Shown here one piece after another: positions 1 to 7,353 of a stretch of 10,042 bases of DNA. This DNA is from Desulfobulbaceae bacterium (GTDB taxonomy: Bacteria; Desulfobacterota; Desulfobulbia; Desulfobulbales; Desulfobulbaceae), in the NCBI GenBank assembly GCA_026990725.1, contig JALXCX010000464.1, positions 1 to 10,042 of the forward strand, written 5' to 3'. Within the stretch, counting starts at the first letter, position 1. Every line of letters starts with the position of its first letter. The notes under the pieces were generated by a model, which saw only the letters and a list, made by a program, of their open reading frames with translations, had not been told where the DNA came from and made no database searches. The position numbers were made by a program, and so were the translations under genes.

Positions 1-483
1 GAAATGGTGCGGCAGGCAGGTGGACGGCCTGTCATGACCAAAACCGGGCATGCCTTTATAAAAGAGGCAATGCGGCGGGAGAATGCTGTTTATGGCGGGG
101 AGATGTCTGCCCATCATTATTTCCGTGATTTTGGTTTTTGTGATTCCGGTATGCTGCCATGGCTTCTTGTTTGCCAGTTGGTCAGCGAACAGGGGCTGAA
201 GCTCTCGGAAATGGTCAACGAAATGATGACAGCCTATCCGGTGAGCGGGGAGATAAATTCCACGGTTGCAGATCCTGATGCTGTTGTCGGGAAAATAGAA
301 CAGGTGTACTCTGACGGGGAACGGGATTATACCGACGGCTTGTCTGTCAGGTATCCCCAATACAGGTTTAATCTGCGAAAATCCAATACAGAACCGGTTC
401 TCCGTTTGAATGTGGAGACCAGGGGCGATAAACAGTTGCTTGAGAAGAAGACATCTGAGCTGTTAACCCTTATTCAGTCGTAA
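1..483 (+). CDS. manB: Phosphomannomutase, C-terminal part (5' end outside window)
   Basis: Converts mannose-6-phosphate to mannose-1-phosphate in the cytoplasm, the step before GDP-mannose formation. The reading frame is open from base 1, so the ATG at position 4 is internal and the gene starts upstream. About 160 of the roughly 450 residues usual for the family are visible, covering the end of domain 3 and domain 4. Two family motifs are clear: the sugar-binding loop GEMSAHHYF (97-123) and the phosphate-binding loop RKSNTEP (376-396), followed by LRLNVE as in E. coli CpsG. The GEMSAHHYF loop fits the phosphomannomutase/phosphoglucomutase (ManB/AlgC) group rather than GlmM. The stop is TAA at 481-483. 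manC follows 70 bases downstream on the same strand, which supports the assignment. The active-site serine region lies outside the window, so catalytic integrity cannot be judged. Confidence 0.95.
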   Translation, partial: EMVRQAGGRPVMTKTGHAFIKEAMRRENAVYGGEMSAHHYFRDFGFCDSGMLPWLLVCQLVSEQGLKLSEMVNEMMTAYPVSGEINSTVADPDAVVGKIEQVYSDGERDYTDGLSVRYPQYRFNLRKSNTEPVLRLNVETRGDKQLLEKKTSELLTLIQS

Positions 484-553
484 TTCTATTTGATTATACA
501 CTTTGTGTGGTAAGCTGATCGTGCGCCCCAATTATTTTAACCAGGAGATAATC

Positions 554-1960
554 ATGGCTATTCAGCCCGTCATTCTTGCCGGAGGAACAGGGTCACGTCT
601 CTGGCCGCTATCCCGGGAACTCTATCCCAAACAATTATTGAGCCTGACAGGTAAGAATTCTTTACTGCAAACGACCCTCATGCGGATCAGTCTGCTGCCC
701 GATGCCCTGCCGCCTATTATTGTGGTTGGCGAGGAGCATCGGTTTTTAACCAAAACACAAGTTGAGGACCTGGGGTTGTTTCCGGAATATACGCTGCTGC
801 TGGAACCTTTGGGCCGGGATACTGCTCCGGCAATATGCGGGGCAGCACTTTTTGCTGCTGATCGCTGCCCGGAGGAAACCGTGTTGCTCATGCTTCCGGC
901 AGACCATCTTATTGCTCAGACAGATAATTTTATTGAAGCTGTCGGGCGTGCTCAGCCTCTTGCCGGGCAGGAAAAACTGGTGACCTTTGGTATTGTTCCC
1001 AGTCGCCCGGAAACAGGTTATGGCTATATTCAGAAAGGGGCGGGTGATGCTGTGGAATCATTTGTTGAGAAGCCGGATCGCAAGAGAGCTGAACAGTACA
1101 TAGCCGATGGAAAATATTTATGGAACAGCGGAATGTTTGCCTTTCCTGTACAAACTCTGCTGACTGAACTGCAGCATCATGTTCCTGATATTGTCCACTG
1201 TATGGAGAAAGCAGTCTCCGGTGGAAGCCGGGATGGTGTGTTTTTTCGTTTTGAAAAAACCGCTATGAAACAATGTCCGGCACAATCCATTGATTATGCC
1301 TTGATGGAAAAAACTGATCATGCTGTGGTCGTGGATGCCGATTTTGGCTGGAATGATATAGGTTCCTGGCAGGCGCTGGTGGAAGTTGCCGAAAAGGATG
1401 ATATGGGCAATGTTACCAGTGGCGATGTTCTGTTGGAAGATGTTCAGAACTGCCTGATTCGTTCAGAAGACACTCTGGTTGCCGCCATTGGCCTGCGGGA
1501 TACTCTGGTTGTGGAAACTGCGGATGCTGTTCTGGTCGCTCCTCTCAATCGTTCTCAGGACGTGAAAAAAATTGTGGCACGGCTTAAAAAACAGGAAAGG
1601 CCAGAGTTTCACACCCACAGAACCGTTTATCGTCCCTGGGGAAGCTACACAACCCTTGAAATTTACGAACGCTTCCAGATTAAACGTATTACCGTTAATC
1701 CGAAAGCAAGGTTGTCAGCCCAGATGCACCACCACAGGCATGAACACTGGGTAGTCGTACGGGGAACCGCTAAAGTACTCAACGGCGAGGATGAAATTTT
1801 GTTGAGGGAAGATGAATCAACATATATACCCCTGGGCACAACGCACAGACTGGAAAACCCGGGAGTGATTCCTCTTGAGCTTATCGAGGTGCAGATTGGC
1901 AGTTATTTGGGCGAGGATGATATTGTCCGGTTTGACGATGAATATGGACGAGATATTTAA
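554..1960 (+). CDS. manC: Bifunctional mannose-1-phosphate guanylyltransferase / mannose-6-phosphate isomerase
   Basis: Makes GDP-mannose from mannose-1-phosphate and GTP, and by family also isomerises fructose-6-phosphate to mannose-6-phosphate. With ManB next door this would cover the whole route from fructose-6-phosphate. The protein has 468 residues (E. coli CpsB about 478). The nucleotidyltransferase domain opens with GGTGSRLWPLSRELYPKQ (10-27). It also shows LPADH (115-119), FVEKP (170-174), the WNSGMF segment (190-195) and FGWNDIGSW (264-272). The C-terminal type II isomerase cupin begins near RPWGSY (360-365) and has the metal-binding cluster QMHHHRHEHW (390-399) with a further His at 431. 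The start at 554 is chosen because AGGAG lies at 543-547 with six bases between, and because family proteins begin at this MAIQPVILAGG-type sequence. An in-frame TTG at 503 would add 17 unrelated residues. Likely cotranscribed with manB; no separate promoter is visible in the 70-base gap. Confidence 0.97.
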   Translation: MAIQPVILAGGTGSRLWPLSRELYPKQLLSLTGKNSLLQTTLMRISLLPDALPPIIVVGEEHRFLTKTQVEDLGLFPEYTLLLEPLGRDTAPAICGAALFAADRCPEETVLLMLPADHLIAQTDNFIEAVGRAQPLAGQEKLVTFGIVPSRPETGYGYIQKGAGDAVESFVEKPDRKRAEQYIADGKYLWNSGMFAFPVQTLLTELQHHVPDIVHCMEKAVSGGSRDGVFFRFEKTAMKQCPAQSIDYALMEKTDHAVVVDADFGWNDIGSWQALVEVAEKDDMGNVTSGDVLLEDVQNCLIRSEDTLVAAIGLRDTLVVETADAVLVAPLNRSQDVKKIVARLKKQERPEFHTHRTVYRPWGSYTTLEIYERFQIKRITVNPKARLSAQMHHHRHEHWVVVRGTAKVLNGEDEILLREDESTYIPLGTTHRLENPGVIPLELIEVQIGSYLGEDDIVRFDDEYGRDI

Positions 1961-2008
1961 TCACTCCTGCTTAAAAAGGTGCGGAAATTGCTGGGTCTGG
2001 TTTTGTGG

Positions 2009-2368
2009 TCAGCCGCCGCAGGGATCAACAAAGTTTTTATGGAATTCTTTAACATAGCGGTTCAGAATTTTCCGGTCGTTATCGGCAACGTGGAAAAATT
2101 CTATACCGTTCTGGTTGCGTCCGGCATCGTAGGTGCAATAAACGATTTTCCCCATAACGTCTATTAAGTCATCCTGTAAGCCCAAGGTTATCATAACCTG
2201 CTGACCTGGGGGGAGCGGGATATGAGTTTCCATGAGAATACCGCCTTTACTTACGTTGAGCGTCCGGCCCATGGAATATTCACCCTGTCTGCCCTGTTCG
2301 TCTATGATTAAATAGTCGAGGAGGTTTAACGCTTCTGGTCTGATAAAATTTCTGCGCTCAATGCCCAT
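2009..2368 (-). CDS. Stand-alone PilZ domain protein (putative c-di-GMP receptor)
   Basis: A 119-residue cytoplasmic protein that is essentially one PilZ domain. Both halves of the c-di-GMP binding signature are present: RxxxR as R6-NFI-R10 near the N-terminus, and N38-x-S40-x-x-G43 in NVSKGG, the NxSxxG form of the second motif. The rest (GILMET, GQQVMITLGL, GKIVYC, NGIEFFHV) has the beta-strand pattern of the fold. No membrane segment or second domain is seen. The start fits an AGAGG ribosome site (complement of 2374-2378) five bases before the ATG. The gene converges on manC with only 48 bases between stops and no clear terminator there. Its target cannot be read from the sequence; control of polysaccharide output or motility is typical for the family, and the GDP-mannose genes nearby make the former a reasonable guess. 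Confidence 0.9.
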   Translation of the reverse strand: MGIERRNFIRPEALNLLDYLIIDEQGRQGEYSMGRTLNVSKGGILMETHIPLPPGQQVMITLGLQDDLIDVMGKIVYCTYDAGRNQNGIEFFHVADNDRKILNRYVKEFHKNFVDPCGG

Positions 2369-2373
2369 CAGTT

Positions 2374-2378
2374 CCTCT
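2374..2378 (-). promoter_or_regulatory. Ribosome binding site of the PilZ gene
   Basis: On the minus strand AGAGG stands five bases before the ATG at 2368-2366. It fixes this start for the short reading frame, placing the RxxxR motif at the expected N-terminal position. Confidence 0.75.
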
Positions 2379-2448
2379 GTTTGCCAGCCGGTATTATTAA
2401 TAGCCTAAAGAAGGCCATAATCACTATAAGCCTTTCATTCTAAAAAAA

Positions 2449-2477
2449 ATTTTACAGCCTTTTGAGACCATTGTCAA
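2449..2477 (-). promoter_or_regulatory. Sigma-70 promoter of the PilZ gene
   Basis: On the minus strand TTGACA (2477-2472) is followed by a 17-base spacer and TAAAAT (2454-2449). The -35 box is perfect, the -10 box matches in five of six positions, and the spacing is optimal. Transcription would start near 2442, giving a leader of about 73 bases. This is the strongest housekeeping promoter by consensus in the window. It suggests the PilZ gene is expressed on its own and constitutively, independent of the nitrogen genes on the other side of the gap. Confidence 0.75.
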
Positions 2478-2878
2478 ATTTCCGCAAGGAGAAATTATAA
2501 TTCGTGTTCTTTTTAATTGTTCTGACGCATTGTTTCCCGGGAAGACTTTTCCTGCTGACAAACTTGTGCAGTTTATGCAGGTTATTTACGTTTTTGTGAT
2601 ACTGTAGAGGAGTGCTCGTGGTGGCTTGGGTCGATATTTGTTTTATTTGTAGTGTGTTACATGGAAAAGTCTCGTCTGGCACGATGATTGATAATATAAA
2701 AGAGTAAAGGATTTCTTTTTTACGGGAAACAAATGGCTTTTTTATTTTTTTGTTCTCGCTCTCCGGGTTTTCCTCTTTAAGGTGCTAGGTGCAGCAATTA
2801 TTCCTGGGGGCGAAGATAACAAGGGAAATGATAGTCGGCTCCGGATTAATTAAAGTTGTTTCGGGGGAAGGCTTGAGC
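2478..2878. other. Intergenic region between the PilZ and amtB promoters, no gene recognised
   Basis: This AT-rich stretch separates the divergently transcribed PilZ and amtB genes. Short open frames exist on the minus strand (for example 2452-2682) but have low-complexity, unconvincing protein sequence and run through the PilZ promoter. It holds a 10-base palindrome TTCCCGGGAA at 2534-2543, a sigma-54-like half element at 2677-2692, and T-rich runs around 2713-2752. GGTTTTC at 2766-2772 could pair with GAAAACC at 2881-2887 if the region were transcribed. I recognise no known riboswitch or small RNA. Confidence 0.5.
2677..2692 (+). promoter_or_regulatory. Possible sigma-54 (-24/-12) element upstream of amtB
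   Basis: TGGCACG at 2677-2683 is a perfect -24 box. Ten bases after its GG the sequence reads GA (in TTGAT) where sigma-54 promoters have GC (in TTGCA). The spacing is right but the -12 box has a mismatch at its most conserved base. A start here would give a leader of about 250 bases before amtB. amtB genes are often under sigma-54/NtrC, which is the main reason to record it. The sigma-70-like boxes at 2879-2907 are an alternative. Confidence 0.3.
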
Positions 2879-2907
2879 TTGAAAACCTCTGTCCTCTTTG
2901 TTAGAAT
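2879..2907 (+). promoter_or_regulatory. Sigma-70-like promoter of amtB
   Basis: TTGAAA (2879-2884), a 17-base spacer, then TAGAAT (2902-2907). Each box matches consensus in five of six positions. Transcription would begin near 2914 and give a leader of about 42 bases. The -10 box overlaps the left arm of the dyad at 2903-2940, so a protein bound to that dyad could block the promoter. Confidence 0.55.
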
Positions 2908-2940
2908 ATTTAAAATTTTCTTACAAGTTTGTAATATTCT
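2903..2940. repeat. AT-rich nested inverted repeat over the amtB start region
   Basis: AGAATATT (2903-2910) is repeated in inverted form as AATATTCT (2933-2940). Inside the right half is another palindrome, TTACAAGTTTGTAA (2921-2934), with six-base arms. The structure ends four bases before the GGGAGG ribosome site at 2945. As DNA it sits where an operator would overlap the -10 box and start site; as RNA only its right part would be transcribed from the 2879-2907 promoter. Confidence 0.6.
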
Positions 2941-2944
2941 TCTG

Positions 2945-2950
2945 GGGAGG
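2945..2950 (+). promoter_or_regulatory. Ribosome binding site of amtB
   Basis: GGGAGG five bases before the ATG at 2956, a strong Shine-Dalgarno match that supports this start. The protein from it aligns with the mature part of AmtB without an extra signal peptide. Confidence 0.8.
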
Positions 2951-2955
2951 AAGGG

Positions 2956-4179
2956 ATGATTAATGGAGCAGATACCGCTTTTATTCTGGCGGCAGCAGGT
3001 TTAGTCCTGCTGATGACCCCTGGGCTGGCATTGTTTTATGCCGGCATGGTGCGCAGTAAAAACGTACTGGGAACCATCATGCAGAGCCTGATAATGATTT
3101 CGATCATTTCGGTTGAGTGGGTCTATATTGGCTATTCAATGTCTTTTGGACCGGATGTTGCAGGGTTTGTTGGTGATTTTTCCTGGTTTGCCTTAAAAGG
3201 AGTGACCAACGCACCAAGTGCTGATTATGCGACAACGATACCGCAGACGGTGTTTATGATATACCAGTGTATGTTTGCGGTGATCACCCCGGCTCTCATT
3301 ACGGGCGCATTTGCCGAGCGGGTTCGTTTTGCTCCATTTGTAGTGTTCAGTCTGTTGTGGGCTGTTCTGGTCTATAATCCGGTATGTCACTGGATTTGGG
3401 GCGGGGGCTGGATGTCCGCCCTGAACGTGCCGGTTCTTGACTTTGCCGGCGGATTGGTTGTCCATGTTACCTGTGGCGCAGCCGCACTGGCCACAATACT
3501 TGTCATCGGACCTCGCCGGGGATATGGCCGGGACGGGTTTATGCCCCATAACCTGCCCATGACCATGCTCGGAACCGGCCTGCTCTGGTTTGGTTGGTTT
3601 GGTTTTAACGGGGGCAGTGCCCTGGCTGCAGATTCGGTAGCAGCGACGGCCTTTGTCGCAACACATCTTGCCGGTATGGCAGGTATGGGCATGTGGACAT
3701 TTATGGAATGGATGAAGCTGGGTAAACCCACAACACTCGGAGCCGCATCCGGTGCCATCTCGGGCTTGGCAACTATTACGCCGGCAGCAGGTTTTGTTGG
3801 CCCTAATTCGGCCATTGCCATTGGTGTGATTGCGGGTATTGTCTGTTTTACGGCAGTGAATATGAAAGCACGTCTTGGCTATGATGATTCCCTTGATGTG
3901 GTTGGTATCCATGGGGTGGGCGGTGCTGTCGGAACCCTGCTGCTGGGAATTTTTGCCTCCAAAGCAGTGAATCCGGGCGGCGTAGACGGTTTACTGGCCG
4001 GCAGCTCCAGCCAGCTTGTTTCACAATGTATTGGGGTCGCCGTGGTCGGGGTATATGCTTTTGTCGTTTCCTGGATTCTGGTGAAAATCCTTCATACAAC
4101 GATGGGCATGCGTCTTGAGGAGGAGAATGAAGTTCAGGGAATGGATTATACTGAGCATTCAGAAGCGGCGTATAATTAA
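2956..4179 (+). CDS. amtB: Ammonium channel AmtB
   Basis: An inner-membrane ammonium channel that works as a trimer and is gated by the PII protein encoded next to it. The 407 residues give the 11-helix pattern of the Amt/Rh family. Key residues correspond to E. coli AmtB: Phe107 and Phe217 (F107/F215 gate), Trp148 and Ser221 (recruitment site), Asp162 in LDFAGGLVVH, and the twin histidines His170 and His319 (in GIHGVGGAVG). The opening LAAAGLVLLMTPGLALFYAG and AERVRF (120-125) are also typical. The start lacks the cleaved signal peptide found in some enterobacterial AmtB. The C-terminal tail after about residue 380 (MGMRLEEENEVQGMDYTEHSE) has the conserved EGxD-type region that contacts PII, here QGMD. 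glnB follows after 87 bases, the usual amtB-PII pairing. Confidence 0.98.
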   Translation: MINGADTAFILAAAGLVLLMTPGLALFYAGMVRSKNVLGTIMQSLIMISIISVEWVYIGYSMSFGPDVAGFVGDFSWFALKGVTNAPSADYATTIPQTVFMIYQCMFAVITPALITGAFAERVRFAPFVVFSLLWAVLVYNPVCHWIWGGGWMSALNVPVLDFAGGLVVHVTCGAAALATILVIGPRRGYGRDGFMPHNLPMTMLGTGLLWFGWFGFNGGSALAADSVAATAFVATHLAGMAGMGMWTFMEWMKLGKPTTLGAASGAISGLATITPAAGFVGPNSAIAIGVIAGIVCFTAVNMKARLGYDDSLDVVGIHGVGGAVGTLLLGIFASKAVNPGGVDGLLAGSSSQLVSQCIGVAVVGVYAFVVSWILVKILHTTMGMRLEEENEVQGMDYTEHSEAAYN

Positions 4180-4266
4180 ATAGAGGATAATAATTGCCGT
4201 AGAGATATATTTTGCGGTTAATTTGGCATAACGCAGGTTGCTTAGACAATAGAATGAGGAATTCTG

Positions 4267-4605
4267 ATGAAAAAAATTGAGGTTATAATCAAGCCATTCA
4301 AGCTTGACGATGTCAAAGAAGCATTGAACGGTATTGGTATTAAAGGAATGACCATTTCCGAGGTCAAGGGATATGGTCGCCAGAAAGGGCATACGGAAAT
4401 TTATCGGGGAGCAGAATATGTTGTCGATTTTCTGCCAAAAATAAAGCTTGAAATAATCGTTGATGTCGATCAGGTTGATCCGGTTATTGAGACTGTTATC
4501 AAGGCCGCCCGGACAGGTAAAATTGGTGACGGCAAGATTTTTGTTCTGCCGGTTGAGCAGATTGTCCGGGTGCGGACAGGGGAGACAGACCGCGAGGCTA
4601 TCTGA
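4267..4605 (+). CDS. glnB: Nitrogen regulatory protein PII
   Basis: A small trimeric signal protein that senses 2-oxoglutarate and ATP/ADP, gates AmtB and, by family, controls nitrogen regulators such as NtrB. At 112 residues it has the same length as E. coli GlnB. The T-loop carries the uridylylation site Tyr51 in YRGAEY (46-51), the B-loop is TGKIGDGK (83-90), and the C-loop arginines are R101 and R103 in RVRTGE. Residue 54 is Asp, as in E. coli GlnB, where GlnK has Asn. The protein therefore reads as GlnB-like although its place beside amtB is that usual for glnK, so the symbol is a judgement call. GAGGA at 4256-4260 supports the start. Its stop overlaps the start of glnD by one base, implying translational coupling with its modifying enzyme. 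Confidence 0.96.
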   Translation: MKKIEVIIKPFKLDDVKEALNGIGIKGMTISEVKGYGRQKGHTEIYRGAEYVVDFLPKIKLEIIVDVDQVDPVIETVIKAARTGKIGDGKIFVLPVEQIVRVRTGETDREAI

Positions 4606-7181
4606 TGCCCCATGCGCTGCACGCTCAGAAGGAGGCCCTGGAAGAGCTCTGGCAGCAGGGCTTGAGCGGGCATGAACTTCTTTTGCGTTATACCGGGCTG
4701 GTTGATTCGTTCATCATTGACCAGTTTAACTCTTCTCCGGCAGTGGGCAAGGCTCGCGGCGCTATAACAGTAATCGCCCTTGGGGGATACGGCCGACAGG
4801 AACTGTACCCCTTTTCCGACGTGGATCTTCTTTTGCTCCACAACTGGCAGGCAAAAAAGCACATGCAGGCTGTTTCTGAGGATATTCTTTATCCTCTCTG
4901 GGATGCAGGGTTTGACGTCGGTCACAGTGTCCGGAGTATTAAAGACGCTGTGGGCTTTGCCAGGAATGATTTTATTTTTCTGGTCTCATTGCTTGATGCT
5001 CGTTTTTTGACGGGTGATCATGCTCTTTTTGACAAATTGCTGGCAAAATACCGGAACAAAGTTCTTGACGGGCGTCGGCATGAGTTTGTCCAGACCATGG
5101 AGAAGCTGCGCCTTGAGCGCCGGAATAAATACGGATCTCATTCCTATCTTCTTGAGCCGCATATTAAAGAAGGGAAGGGCGGTATGCGCGATATTCAGGC
5201 CATGCTCTGGACGGCTAATGCGATTTTTGGCCTTTCCGGTCTGGCCGAGATGGAAGAATCCGGCATGCTCGAATCGGAGGCTCGGCAATCTTTTGAAGCC
5301 TCTTGGAATATGCTTGCCCGGATTCGCAACAAACTGCATTACATCAGCCGTCGTCATAACGACCAGCTTATTTTTGAATATCAGGAGGAAATGGCAGCGG
5401 CTTTTGGCTATGAAGATAGTGGTGGTATGCTGGCCGTAGAGCATTTTATGCGTCATGTCTACAGCCATCTCCAGACCATTGCCGTGGTCACGGATCTTTT
5501 TTTTGAACACGTCCATGAAGTTTTAGGTCTTGTCAGCAAAGATACAAGTGAACGAGAACTTGAAAAAGGAATAATTGTCCGAAGTGATACACTCAGGCTT
5601 TCTGTTGGAGAGTCAGAACTTGCGCAACGTCCTCACTTGCTCATGCGGGTTTTTCTTCAGGCTGCTCGAAAAGGCTTGTCTGTACATCACCGAACCAGAC
5701 AGCTGATCACCAGAAATTTGTCTCTGGTTGATGAACAATTTCAGAATTCCAGGCGGGTGAAAAAAATTTTTCTGGAGATTCTCATGCATCCGGGCAATCC
5801 CCTGCCAATCCTGGAAACCATGCTTGAGACAGGTTTGCTGCCAGCATATATTCCTGAATTCGGGGGGGTTGAATCCCTGGCTCAGCACGACCTTTACCAT
5901 ATTTATACCGTTGACCGGCATCAGTTACAGACAGTTGCCGAATTGACCAGGTTGAAAGAAGAGAAGAAGGATATTTTTCAGTCTCTGCCGGCCCCGCATT
6001 TGCTTTACCTGGCAGCATTGCTGCATGATATTGGCAAAGGACACCACACCGATCATTCAGTCCTTGGGGCAGAAATGGTTGAAGCCGTGGCCAAGAGGAT
6101 GGGGCTTGATTCCGGAGAAGGAAAATGTTTGTCATTTTTGATTCGGTATCATTTGTTTCTGCCGGAAAAGGCCCTGCGTCGTGATCTCGAAGATCGGGAG
6201 TTTATTCACCAGACTGCAGAGCAGATGGAAGACATCTCGCAGTTGAGTATGCTGTATCTGCTTTCCATTGCCGATTCCAAGGCCACCGGCCCTTCTGCCT
6301 GGTCAAGTTGGAAGGCAACGCTGATGTCTGAGCTGTTTCTGAAGGTAAAGGCTTGCCTGGAGGCTGGATGTGTTTCTCCGGCAGGAGAAGATGCCGGAGA
6401 AGAACAGGGCGTGAACTGGTTACGCGATCAGGTTGCCCGTTTGCTGGAGCCTGATGAGCAGACACGAATGGTTCTGGCCGATCTTCCGGCTGATTATCTG
6501 ATGAGTTTTACACCGGAAATGGTTGTTCACCATCTGCAGCTGCACCGGGAACAGTCGGCCATGCTTGAGAATAAAGTTTTACTGTTTCCAGAAAACAGGC
6601 ACGGTTCCTGGTCACTTCTCATGTTAAGCCGTGACCGCCAGGGGCTGCTGGCCAAACTCTGTGGTGTCTTGGCCCTGCATAATTTATCGGTGCTTGCTGC
6701 CCAGATTTTTACCTGGCCGGATAACACGGTTGTTGATGTGCTTGATGTGGTTCCGGTTGCAGCGTCGGGTTTCGACGAGCAGGATTGGCAGGCCCTGGAA
6801 CAGGATCTTAACCTGGCAGTCACGCACAAGTTGAATGTCGGCCTGCAGCTCCACAATAAAATGGAGACTGTCGGCAACAGACCCCGGCGGCAGGTGCAGC
6901 AGCTTGAGAAAAAGGTTGTTCTTGAAAATGAATCCTCCGGCCAGTTTACAGTTATTGAGGTGTATGGAGGGGACCGGACAGGTGCACTTTACCAGCTGAC
7001 CCAGACATTGTCTGACTTTTCGCTGAATATACATCGGGCGCGGATTGCCACGGAAGTGGAGCAGCTCATTGATATCTTTTATGTAACTGACAATGCTGGG
7101 GGAAAAGTAGAGAATATTCAGTTGCAGGAAAAGATCAAGGCCACCCTTTTTCGTATTATTGATGATAAAGAGGAAGAATAA
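4605..7181 (+). CDS. glnD: PII uridylyltransferase / uridylyl-removing enzyme GlnD
   Basis: The glutamine sensor of the nitrogen system: it adds UMP to PII when glutamine is low and removes it when glutamine is high. The 858 residues (E. coli about 890) hold all expected domains. The nucleotidyltransferase site is GGYGRQELYPFSDVD (60-74), with Asp72 and Asp74 as metal ligands. The HD hydrolase domain starts around His439 and has HDIGKG at 474-479. ACT domain 1 runs about 668-740 (SRDRQGLL) and ACT domain 2 about 780-850 (GGDRTGALYQL). No key residue appears lost, so both activities should be intact. The ATG overlaps the glnB stop (TGATG, 4603-4607) and has no strong ribosome site of its own, so it probably depends on glnB translation. 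Placing glnD directly behind its substrate gene is tighter than in enterobacteria, where the two are unlinked. Confidence 0.97.
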   Translation: MPHALHAQKEALEELWQQGLSGHELLLRYTGLVDSFIIDQFNSSPAVGKARGAITVIALGGYGRQELYPFSDVDLLLLHNWQAKKHMQAVSEDILYPLWDAGFDVGHSVRSIKDAVGFARNDFIFLVSLLDARFLTGDHALFDKLLAKYRNKVLDGRRHEFVQTMEKLRLERRNKYGSHSYLLEPHIKEGKGGMRDIQAMLWTANAIFGLSGLAEMEESGMLESEARQSFEASWNMLARIRNKLHYISRRHNDQLIFEYQEEMAAAFGYEDSGGMLAVEHFMRHVYSHLQTIAVVTDLFFEHVHEVLGLVSKDTSERELEKGIIVRSDTLRLSVGESELAQRPHLLMRVFLQAARKGLSVHHRTRQLITRNLSLVDEQFQNSRRVKKIFLEILMHPGNPLPILETMLETGLLPAYIPEFGGVESLAQHDLYHIYTVDRHQLQTVAELTRLKEEKKDIFQSLPAPHLLYLAALLHDIGKGHHTDHSVLGAEMVEAVAKRMGLDSGEGKCLSFLIRYHLFLPEKALRRDLEDREFIHQTAEQMEDISQLSMLYLLSIADSKATGPSAWSSWKATLMSELFLKVKACLEAGCVSPAGEDAGEEQGVNWLRDQVARLLEPDEQTRMVLADLPADYLMSFTPEMVVHHLQLHREQSAMLENKVLLFPENRHGSWSLLMLSRDRQGLLAKLCGVLALHNLSVLAAQIFTWPDNTVVDVLDVVPVAASGFDEQDWQALEQDLNLAVTHKLNVGLQLHNKMETVGNRPRRQVQQLEKKVVLENESSGQFTVIEVYGGDRTGALYQLTQTLSDFSLNIHRARIATEVEQLIDIFYVTDNAGGKVENIQLQEKIKATLFRIIDDKEEE

Positions 7182-7266
7182 AGGAATCAGTAGTTATAAA
7201 GCTTGTTTTTTAATAGCATAACTAACCGTTTTTGGGTAAGAGTATAAGATTGTTCAACAGTTTTTT

Positions 7267-7294
7267 CAGGATGTGGCCATCTTCCTGATTTTTT
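7267..7294 (+). terminator. Weak candidate terminator after glnD
   Basis: CAGGA (7267-7271) can pair with TCCTG (7283-7287), or CAGGATG with CAT and CCTG around a bulge, followed at once by ATTTTTT (7288-7294). The stem is short and the match loose. It would end the amtB-glnB-glnD transcript about 90 bases after glnD. Confidence 0.25.
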
Positions 7295-7353
7295 GCGTGT
7301 TGCCTTGTTGTCTTGCGGCAGGTAGCACGATATTTTTCTATGATAAGGAATTG

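Noticed and set aside
503..553. Longer manC start at TTG 503 adding 17 residues
   Set aside because: No ribosome site fits it, the added residues do not resemble the family, and ATG 554 has AGGAG at the right distance.
1961..2008. Terminator between manC and the convergent PilZ gene
   Set aside because: No stem with a T-run could be found in either direction in this 48-base gap.
2534..2543. Palindrome TTCCCGGGAA in the gap before amtB
   Set aside because: Only ten bases, far from both promoters, and no second copy seen, so it may be chance.
2452..2682. 76-residue open frame on the minus strand before the PilZ gene
   Set aside because: Unconvincing composition, no recognisable motif, and it covers the strong PilZ promoter in the same direction.
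3193..3912. 239-residue open frame antisense to amtB
   Set aside because: A shadow of the amtB coding sequence; its protein is rich in Cys, His and Arg with no fold or motif, while the forward frame is unmistakable AmtB.
4224..4241. TGGCATAACGCAGGTTGC before glnB as a sigma-54 promoter
   Set aside because: GG and GC are 13 bases apart instead of 10, so the geometry is wrong despite a similar start to the element before glnN.
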